Shown: positions 8,615 through 15,401 of the stretch, piece after piece | How the letters are laid out: each line of letters starts with the position of its first letter | Numbering within the stretch: position 1 is the first letter of the stretch | Source of the DNA: Dinoroseobacter sp039192165 | GTDB taxonomy: Bacteria; Pseudomonadota; Alphaproteobacteria; Rhodobacterales; Rhodobacteraceae | DNA: 64,000 nucleotides | Direction: 5' to 3' | Assembly (NCBI GenBank): GCA_039192165.1 | Contig: JBCCXD010000012.1 | Coordinates: forward strand, 31,448-95,447 | Made by a program: the position numbers and the translations under genes | The notes under the pieces: model-generated | What the model was told of the DNA's origin: nothing | The model's input: only the letters and a program-made list of their open reading frames with translations | Databases searched by the model: none

Positions 8615-10015
8615 TCAGAACCACCCGAAGAAATCGCGCTTGAGTGTCACCGCGGCAGGCGCATTGCGCGAAAACAGCACGCGGCTTTCCTCGACTGAGA
8701 TGCCGTCAGCCTCAAGCACGACCATGATGCCGTAGTTGTTAGGCCGCGCCGGATCGAGGGCAGCTTCCACGCGAACCACCCGGGCGTCCAGAGCGCGTTT
8801 ATCTCCTGTCAGGTTAAACGTCACGACCGAGGGCATGCCCTCGAACACTGCTCCGGAATACCGATGGTCAAGCCAGCCTTGCACCGTTCGCGGCCGATCC
8901 TCTTCGAAATCAAGGAGCGGCGTGCCCGCGCGTAGATACTGACCTTCTGAGACAAGAAACGCGGCAACGCGCCCGTCGCGGGGCGCGATTACGGTCAGAT
9001 TATTCAGCGCTGCGCGATAGGTTTCGAAATCGCGCTCGATCACTCTGAGCCTTTGTCGCCGGTCGTCGGCCAGCGCAACATATTGCGCTCCGATCGAGTT
9101 GAAATCTCGCGGTTCTGAGCTTAGTCCGTTGTCGAACATCATAAGCTCGCGTGTCGCCTTTTCGACCTCGTCAAGATCATATCCGCCGAAGAAATCCTGC
9201 GGCCGCCGCCGGGCAATCGCGGCATCCAGTGCTGCAATTTTCTTGCGCCGCTCAGCGGCGCGCCCCGACTCGTGCCGGGCAAGGTCCGCCATCGAAGAAG
9301 CAAGCGCGACTTCTGCAGCCACCTTATCTCTGCGTAGGTCTTCGAGACGCCTCTCCGCCTGAGGATCGCTGAGTTGAAGGATCGGGTCGCCCGCTGCAAC
9401 GAAGCCTCCGGGGTCCGCAATAATGTCGCTCACAAAACCTGAAACCTGGGCGGATACAGGTTCAATCGGAGCGATGAAGCGCGAGTGCTGCACAGTAATC
9501 TCGTTTATCCGGGTAAGAACCAGAGATCCGAGATAGCCAAACACCGAGATGCTCAGGACAACATAGACCGCCAGGACCATCAAAGTGCGGAATCCGCGCG
9601 GTGTTTTGGTCGACACCGCGATTTCCCGTTCCTGCTCAGTCTCTTCCATAGGGATCAAATCAACCGGTGTGTCCAAACTGGTGATCATGTCCCCTGTAGA
9701 GGCCATTTTGCCTGACAGGAGTGACCTGTAGAAAAGGCTAAGGGTCTCGCGCTGTCGGCCAGTCAGATTGCGGAAACGATAGACAGGCTGACCAGGGTCT
9801 TTTTCCAGCGTTACGGGAAAGCTGAGAACAACGCCTTGAAACGGAATAGATAAAACTGCTTCAACAAGGGGCTCGTCAGGCAGATCCTCGCAGGTGAGGC
9901 CCGTAAGCGACCACTCGCGTACGGAGGCACGCTGACCGTCCGGCAATGACAGGCCCAAAGGGGCCTGCATGCGGAATGCCATGTCTGGCATCGGTCTTTC
10001 ATGGCGAATGTTCAT
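8615..10015 (-). CDS. alg44: Alg44-like polymerase co-factor: PilZ-like domain plus HlyD-like periplasmic arm
   Basis: Predicted inner-membrane co-polymerase. Residues 1-90 resemble a PilZ c-di-GMP domain but with loose motifs: RHER instead of RxxxR and EWSLTG where (D/N)xSxxG is expected. A membrane helix follows (TLMVLAVYVVLSISVFGYLG). Next comes a membrane-fusion-protein-like periplasmic part with a lipoyl/barrel half motif (PVSAQVSGFVSDIIADPGG), a coiled coil (QAERRLEDLRRDKVAAEVAL) and the returning barrel half (TVIAPRDGRVAAFLVSEGQY). This PilZ-TM-HlyD order is that of Alg44. I chose the ATG at 10015 because GGAGG lies ten bases upstream; an in-frame ATG at 10069 would add 18 residues but has no such site. 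Confidence 0.75.
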   Translation of the reverse strand: MNIRHERPMPDMAFRMQAPLGLSLPDGQRASVREWSLTGLTCEDLPDEPLVEAVLSIPFQGVVLSFPVTLEKDPGQPVYRFRNLTGRQRETLSLFYRSLLSGKMASTGDMITSLDTPVDLIPMEETEQEREIAVSTKTPRGFRTLMVLAVYVVLSISVFGYLGSLVLTRINEITVQHSRFIAPIEPVSAQVSGFVSDIIADPGGFVAAGDPILQLSDPQAERRLEDLRRDKVAAEVALASSMADLARHESGRAAERRKKIAALDAAIARRRPQDFFGGYDLDEVEKATRELMMFDNGLSSEPRDFNSIGAQYVALADDRRQRLRVIERDFETYRAALNNLTVIAPRDGRVAAFLVSEGQYLRAGTPLLDFEEDRPRTVQGWLDHRYSGAVFEGMPSVVTFNLTGDKRALDARVVRVEAALDPARPNNYGIMVVLEADGISVEESRVLFSRNAPAAVTLKRDFFGWF

Positions 10016-10098
10016 CGCCGCTGTGCCTCCGAACCCAGGGGAATAACGTGCGGCGCTGGGCTCGGACATGCCCGTTTCAATGTGCCACGCGCCACTCG

Positions 10099-10121
10099 CC
10101 TCCCCAAAAGCAAAGGGGAGG
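10099..10121. repeat. Inverted repeat CCTCCCC / GGGGAGG
   Basis: Seven-base perfect arms around a nine-base A-rich loop, about 85 bases before the Alg44-like start. There is no T run, so it is a hairpin or operator of unknown role. Confidence 0.45.
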
Positions 10122-10207
10122 GCAACCGACTGAGTCCTTGGTTAACTCAACTGCTTTGTCCTCAGCGTCTGGTTTCGCGTCGGAAAAGGGCAACAATGCG
10201 GCCTAAA

Positions 10208-10233
10208 GGAAACAATTTCGGTGTATTGTTTCC
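10208..10233. repeat. Perfect 9-base inverted repeat GGAAACAAT / ATTGTTTCC
   Basis: Arms at 10208-10216 and 10225-10233 with an eight-base spacer. On the minus strand it lies 16 bases after the truA stop and is followed by TTT. It could be a weak truA terminator or an operator for the alg44-alg8 operon. Confidence 0.55.
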
Positions 10234-10248
10234 GATCGTTGATTTTCC

Positions 10249-11016
10249 TTAAGAAAAAGGGTCCTCAGGGTAGGATACGCCTGTGAGATAGAGCCCATGC
10301 GGTGGGCAGACCGGTCCGCATTTGGCGCGATCTCGCGCCTCGAGCGCAACTTTGACGCGATCTGGCGCCCAAGACCCGGCCCCAACCCTTTCAAGCGTGC
10401 CGACTATCGATCGCACCTGATTGTGCAGGAAGCTGCGTGCACGCAGATGAAACCGAAACTCGGTCCCATTTTGAACCTGCTCGGCCTCAACCCGCACTTC
10501 GTCCAGTGTCTTGATTGGCGACGCGGACTGGCACTCGGCCGCGCGAAACGTTGTGAAATCGTGTTTCCCGATAAGAAATGCAGCAGCTTCAACCATCGGC
10601 TCCAGTGCGAGCGGATGGGCCACATGCCAGACCAACCCCTGATCATGGGTAACCGGAGCACGCCGGGCAATAAGACGGAACAGGTAGCGCCGCTCCTGCG
10701 CTGAGAACCTTGCATGAAAATCGTCCGCAACCTGCGCACAATCCAGCACCGCAACGGGCAGAGGTTTGAGGTGATAGTTGAGCGCCTCGGATAACCGGAA
10801 AGGGTCCCAGTGTTTTTTAAGATCGACATGCGCGACCTGTGCAGTCGCATGTACCCCTGCATCCGTACGACCAGCGGCCGCAATGCCGGGATGGTCTGCC
10901 TCGAGTTTGCGCAATGCGTCTTCAATCGCGCCCTGCACCGAAACCTGTGCCCTTTGACGCTGCCATCCTGCGAAAGGACCACCGTCATATTCGATTTTGA
11001 AAGCAAATCTTGGCAT
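10249..11016 (-). CDS. truA: tRNA pseudouridine(38-40) synthase
   Basis: Makes pseudouridine at positions 38-40 of the tRNA anticodon stem. The protein starts MPRFAFKIEYDGGPFAGWQR and carries the catalytic aspartate in AAGRTDAGVHA (Asp52). Downstream are AQERRYLFRL, HDFTTFRAAE and RARSFLHNQVRSIVGTL, all standard TruA blocks. The length of 255 is typical. The open frame extends 23 codons upstream of this ATG, but that part has no family similarity, so the ATG at 11016 is preferred. Confidence 0.95.
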   Translation of the reverse strand: MPRFAFKIEYDGGPFAGWQRQRAQVSVQGAIEDALRKLEADHPGIAAAGRTDAGVHATAQVAHVDLKKHWDPFRLSEALNYHLKPLPVAVLDCAQVADDFHARFSAQERRYLFRLIARRAPVTHDQGLVWHVAHPLALEPMVEAAAFLIGKHDFTTFRAAECQSASPIKTLDEVRVEAEQVQNGTEFRFHLRARSFLHNQVRSIVGTLERVGAGSWAPDRVKVALEARDRAKCGPVCPPHGLYLTGVSYPEDPFS

Positions 11017-11121
11017 GCGCGCGGGGATAGCCTGCTCGCAGCGAGGAGACAATCGTCCTTCGCCCTTTGAACGGGCTGTGGGCATCCTTATGTTGAGGCC
11101 TGCAGCAAAGGTTCCGGTTAC

Positions 11122-12534
11122 TTGATCATCTCTGATATTGCCGACACGATTGAACGCAGGGTCTCAGGCGCGGCGGGCGCTGCGCGCGAGGCTCTGTTCG
11201 AGCCGGTTATCCGATTGGGGGTCACAGGGCTGAGCCGGTCAGGCAAGACCGTATTTATAACATCGCTCGTCGCAAACTTGCTCGATCGCGGGCGAATGCC
11301 GCAGTTTCAGGCGGCAAGCAGTGGCGCGATCCAGTCCGCCTATCTGCAACCTCAGCCCGACGATACCGTGCCGCGCTTCGAATTTGAGCCGCATCTTGCA
11401 CAGCTTACGGGAACGGATCCCAGCTGGCCGGAAAGCACCCGTGCCATTTCTGAACTTCGGGTGTCGCTACGGGTTCAGCCGGCTGGTTTGCTGGGCGCGT
11501 TTTCCGGACCGCGCACGGTGCATCTGGATGTCATCGACTATCCTGGAGAATGGCTACTCGATCTGGGTTTGCTGGAGCGGTCCTTTGCTGATTGGTCTGA
11601 TGACATGCTTGGCAAGCTCGAGAACCGTCCCGGCGGTCAGATCTATCTAGATCAGTTGGCGGTCGCCGACCCGTCAGCGCGCCTTGTCGAAACAGATGCT
11701 CAGTCGCTCGCCTTGCGCTATACCGATGCATTGCAGGCCGCGCGCGCCGCGGGGTTTTCCGACTGCACACCCGGCCGCTTCATTCTGCCCGGAGAAATGG
11801 CAGGTTCACCGGTGCTGACTTTCGCACCTTTGCCCCGGGCGGCCTATGGGCGCGGCACGCTCGGGCGCGAATTCGAGCGCCGCTTTGAAGCCTATAAACG
11901 AGAGGTTGCACGCCCGTTTTTTCGCAATCACTTTGCGCGGCTCGATCGCCAGATCGTTCTGGTGGACGCGCTGGGAGCGCTGCACGCAGGTCCTGCGGCG
12001 CTCGAGGATCTGCGTGGTACACTCGAAGATGTGCTGAGTGCATTCCGACCCGGCCGAAACTCTTGGTTGAGCGGCATTCTGGGCAAGCGCGTCGACAAAA
12101 TCCTCTTCGCCGCGACTAAGGCTGACCACCTTCACCACACCCAACACGCCCGTTTGTCGGCAATTATGGAAGCCTTGGTTCAGGATGCGCGGCGCCGCGC
12201 TGATTTTGCCGGCGCTGAAACAGGCGCGATGGCAATCGCCGCTTTGCGCGCCACAACTGAAGAAACGCGCTCACACAAGGGGCGCAGCCTTGATCTGGTC
12301 CGGGGGCGCCTCGAAGACACTGGCAAAGAAGCGGCATTTTTTGCAGGGACACTGCCGAAGGACCCTATGGCGGTTTTGGCTCCGGCGCGTGAAGGCGCCG
12401 CCGGCTGGCTCGAGGGCGACTACGCGGCGATGCGGTTTGCACCTGCGGCACTGACCCTGCGCCCCGGAGAGGGTCCGCCGCATATCCGGCTGGACCGCGC
12501 CGCAGAATTCTTGCTTGGCGACCGGCTTAGATAG
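11122..12534 (+). CDS. ycjX: YcjX/DUF463 family P-loop NTPase
   Basis: Conserved NTPase of unknown cellular role, often stress-linked in enterics. The N-terminal P-loop is VTGLSRSGKTVFITSLVANL. Further family blocks are DVIDYPGEWLLDLGLL (Walker B-like), the ENRPGGQIYLDQLA stretch and FAATKADHL (NKxD-like guanine motif variant). The length of 470 matches the family. It starts at TTG 11122 with AAAGG ten bases upstream. The YcjF-like membrane gene follows nine bases later, the usual ycjX-ycjF pairing. Confidence 0.9.
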   Translation: MIISDIADTIERRVSGAAGAAREALFEPVIRLGVTGLSRSGKTVFITSLVANLLDRGRMPQFQAASSGAIQSAYLQPQPDDTVPRFEFEPHLAQLTGTDPSWPESTRAISELRVSLRVQPAGLLGAFSGPRTVHLDVIDYPGEWLLDLGLLERSFADWSDDMLGKLENRPGGQIYLDQLAVADPSARLVETDAQSLALRYTDALQAARAAGFSDCTPGRFILPGEMAGSPVLTFAPLPRAAYGRGTLGREFERRFEAYKREVARPFFRNHFARLDRQIVLVDALGALHAGPAALEDLRGTLEDVLSAFRPGRNSWLSGILGKRVDKILFAATKADHLHHTQHARLSAIMEALVQDARRRADFAGAETGAMAIAALRATTEETRSHKGRSLDLVRGRLEDTGKEAAFFAGTLPKDPMAVLAPAREGAAGWLEGDYAAMRFAPAALTLRPGEGPPHIRLDRAAEFLLGDRLR

Positions 12535-12543
12535 GAGACCCGC

Positions 12544-13563
12544 ATGACCGACCCCAAGGGCGCCGTTCTGATAGAGCTCGAAGACGAAACTTCGCAGACA
12601 GCGGATGCTCAGCTTAATCCGGCGACCGCGTTGCCCGTTCCGGATGTCGGGCTTGAGGGCATCCAGGGGACCGCGATGCAGCAGGCAGCGGCTCTCGCAG
12701 CGCGTCCAACTTCGCGCGTCTCGCGCCTCTTCTGGTCCGCGCTTGGAGCGCTGCTGCTTTTCGCGGCATCGATTGGAGCCGCGAATTTCGCGACTGCTCT
12801 GCTTGTGGCAAACCCGATTCTGGGCACGATTGCCGCCGGTCTTCTGGCGTTGGTGCTCTTTAGTGCGCTGATCCTTGCTTGGCGCGAATGGCGTGCTTTT
12901 GCGCGGATTGCAAAGCTCGATACACTACAAAAGCGCGCGGACGCCGCACTCTCGTCCAACAGTCTGACTGACGCTAAAGACGTAGGCTTGCGTATTTCCG
13001 GTCTATACCATGATCGGCCGGAGCTGGGGCAGGCGCGGCACGCTTTCCGAGACCGTTTGCCAGAGCTCTTCGAAGTGCAAGCGGTGTTTGGCGTGGTCGA
13101 AACAGATCTTCTTGCACCGCTGGACAGCGCGGCAGAAAAAGAAGTTTCGGCAGCGGCGCGGCAGGTTGCAGCGGTCACGGCACTTGTGCCGCTCGCACTT
13201 GCCGATGTGATCGCGGCGCTTGTGGCCAATCTCCGCATGATCCGCAGGATTGCGGAGATTTATGGCGGTCGCTCCGGCGTGCTGGGCAGTTGGAGGCTGA
13301 CACGCGTGGTTCTGGCCCATTTGGTTGCAACAGGGGCTGTTGCGGTTGGCGACGATCTTATCAGTTCGGTCGCTGGTGGCGGAGTGTTGTCCAAGATATC
13401 CCGAAGGTTCGGAGAGGGCGTGGTCAATGGAGCCCTGACTGCACGCGTCGGCGTTGCTGCGATTGAAGTCTGCCGCCCGCTTCCGTTTGGGCCCAAGCGC
13501 CGACCCTCTGTTACCAACCTCGTGAAACAGGCTCTTACAGGTCTATTTCCAACGTCAAGCTGA
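12544..13563 (+). CDS. ycjF: YcjF-like TIGR01620 membrane protein
   Basis: Partner of YcjX. A polar N-terminal 70 residues precede two hydrophobic segments (about 65-85 and 90-112: LFWSALGALLLFAASIGAA and NPILGTIAAGLLALVLFSAL). The C-terminal domain, from about residue 200, is the DUF697-like block with LALADVIAALVANLRMIRRI and GAVAVGDDLI. AGGAG overlaps the stop of ycjX and precedes the ATG by five bases, which indicates coupling. The biochemical role is not established. Confidence 0.85.
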   Translation: MTDPKGAVLIELEDETSQTADAQLNPATALPVPDVGLEGIQGTAMQQAAALAARPTSRVSRLFWSALGALLLFAASIGAANFATALLVANPILGTIAAGLLALVLFSALILAWREWRAFARIAKLDTLQKRADAALSSNSLTDAKDVGLRISGLYHDRPELGQARHAFRDRLPELFEVQAVFGVVETDLLAPLDSAAEKEVSAAARQVAAVTALVPLALADVIAALVANLRMIRRIAEIYGGRSGVLGSWRLTRVVLAHLVATGAVAVGDDLISSVAGGGVLSKISRRFGEGVVNGALTARVGVAAIEVCRPLPFGPKRRPSVTNLVKQALTGLFPTSS

Positions 13564-13593
13564 GCCCTCAGCCTCAATTAAGCGGAGAAAGCA

Positions 13594-15213
13594 ATGGATA
13601 CGCTTGCCCCTGACCTCACAACTATGGTGCGCACCCCGCTCGCAGACATCCATGTCGCAGCGATGCGCCGCGTCGGAGAGATACGCGACTACGCAGCGGG
13701 CGAGACGCTCATAAATCTCGGAGATCCACAGGAGGTCTTTTTTTACGTCGTCTCGGGCGAAGTCGAGGCTCTCAGCCCTGTTGACGGGCAACGCTACGGC
13801 GGTGGCGCGACCCTTGGGCCGACCCAGTTTTTTGGCGAAATCAGTTTTCTTAACGGAGGCAAGTCGCTGATGGGGGCTCGGGCGGTTCAGGACTCGCAGA
13901 TTCTAAGCGTGCCGCGCCAAGCGATGCTGGATTTGATGGCTAGCATTCCAGAGATGAGCGACATCATAGTGACTGTGTTCGCTGCCCGTCGTCGGCGCAT
14001 GCTCGACAGCAAACAGGCCGCTCTGACGTTGATAGGCGCGGATCAGGACCGTGACATCCGAAGGATTGCAGCCTTCGCCAGCCGCAATCGCATTCCTTAC
14101 AACTCGCTGCACTTGGACGACAGCGAGGCTGAGCAGATTGCCGAGGCCTGTTCGATCCTCCCAAATCATCCTTGCGTGATTTTTGGCAAGAACACCGTTG
14201 TGGAAGATCCGACCCCGCGAAAAATAGCCGAAATCCTGGGCATCGACATGGAGCTGGGTCGCGACCAGATTTACGACGTGCTGATTGTTGGCGGCGGGCC
14301 TGCGGGCATCGCAGCTGCGGTCTATGCTGGCGCCGAAGGTCTCAAGGCCCTGGCTGTCGAGGATCTGACGATCGGAGGGCAGGCCGGAACCTCTAGCCGC
14401 ATTGAAAACTATATGGGCTTCCCAACCGGGATCTCCGGGGCGGATCTGTGCTGGCGCGGCGAAGTGCAAGCAATGAAGTTCGGCACCCGTTTCGCGATGC
14501 CAAGACGTGCGACAGGACTTGAGCCGCAGGAAGACGGAACTTTCTGCGTCACGCTCGACGATCAGACTGAGATCTGTGCCAAGTCCATCGTGGTCGCGAC
14601 CGGCGTACAGTATCGAAAGCTGCCGATCCCGCGACTGGAGGATTTTGAAGGTACGGGTGTGTACTACGCGGCTACGGATGTTGAAGCTCGTTACTGTCGC
14701 AACACGGATGTCGTTGTGATTGGTGGTGGAAACTCAGCTGGCCAGGCTGCAATGTTCCTGTCGCGCACTGCGCGGCATGTACATGTCCTTATACGGGGCG
14801 AAAGCCTTGCGGCCTCGATGTCATCCTATTTGACGGAACGGCTCGACAAGGACCCGTCGATTACCTTGCACAGGCGTACAGAGGTGACGCACCTGCAGGG
14901 AAATGGTGCGCTGGATTGCGTCACCATCCGAGACAAGGCTGCAGGTCAGGACTGGCAACTGCCCACGGGTGCGGTTTTCGTGATGGTCGGAGCCGCGCCG
15001 AACACCGGGTGGTTGAAGGGTCACGTAGAGCTGGACGAAAAAGGTTTTGTCCGGACAGGGCGCGATGTAGGTGGGCGATCGACCTATGAGACGTCTTTGC
15101 CGGGTATCTTTGCGGTCGGGGATGTGCGGTCTGGATCCACCAAACGTGTGGCCTCGGGTGTTGGAGAAGGCTCTGTCGTCATGGCGAGCGTCTGGGCGCA
15201 TGTGAACGATTGA
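13594..15213 (+). CDS. Cyclic-nucleotide-binding-like domain fused to thioredoxin-reductase-like flavoprotein
   Basis: Three parts are visible. Residues 10-125 form a CNB fold (VFFYVVSGEVEAL, FFGEISFLNGG). Residues 140-215 form a thioredoxin/glutaredoxin-like segment (NRIPYNSLHLDDSEAEQIAE). Residues 220-535 form an FAD/NADPH domain (DVLIVGGGPAGIAAAVYAGA, VVIGGGNSAGQAAMFL, GIFAVGDVRSG). The reductase lacks the CxxC redox pair: the place of CATC reads AATD in VYYAATDVEA. In the CNB cassette, the phosphate-gripping arginine after FGE is replaced (SLMGARAV). It is therefore probably not a thioredoxin reductase and may not bind cAMP in the usual way. Electron acceptor unknown. The gene stands 30 bases after ycjF and before ileS. 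Confidence 0.85.
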   Translation: MDTLAPDLTTMVRTPLADIHVAAMRRVGEIRDYAAGETLINLGDPQEVFFYVVSGEVEALSPVDGQRYGGGATLGPTQFFGEISFLNGGKSLMGARAVQDSQILSVPRQAMLDLMASIPEMSDIIVTVFAARRRRMLDSKQAALTLIGADQDRDIRRIAAFASRNRIPYNSLHLDDSEAEQIAEACSILPNHPCVIFGKNTVVEDPTPRKIAEILGIDMELGRDQIYDVLIVGGGPAGIAAAVYAGAEGLKALAVEDLTIGGQAGTSSRIENYMGFPTGISGADLCWRGEVQAMKFGTRFAMPRRATGLEPQEDGTFCVTLDDQTEICAKSIVVATGVQYRKLPIPRLEDFEGTGVYYAATDVEARYCRNTDVVVIGGGNSAGQAAMFLSRTARHVHVLIRGESLAASMSSYLTERLDKDPSITLHRRTEVTHLQGNGALDCVTIRDKAAGQDWQLPTGAVFVMVGAAPNTGWLKGHVELDEKGFVRTGRDVGGRSTYETSLPGIFAVGDVRSGSTKRVASGVGEGSVVMASVWAHVND

Positions 15214-15232
15214 ACTGATTGCATTGTGCCAA

Positions 15233-15261
15233 TTGCCCCCACCGCAGAACGCGCCTATAAG
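15233..15261 (+). promoter_or_regulatory. Predicted sigma-70-type promoter for ileS
   Basis: TTGCCC (15233-15238), 17-base spacer, TATAAG (15256-15261). This would give a leader of about 130 bases before the ileS ATG. No T-box was recognised in the leader. Confidence 0.45.
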
Positions 15262-15401
15262 CCAGCGCATGATGTGTCGTTTCGCGATCATTATTCGAAT
15301 TATATGCCCGGCGCTCGCCTGACCTGAGCCGCCGGGACATCGGCGTTGGACCACCGCGCCCCCAAATCCAGATACCAATTCGACATAACAGGACGCCTGA
15401 G

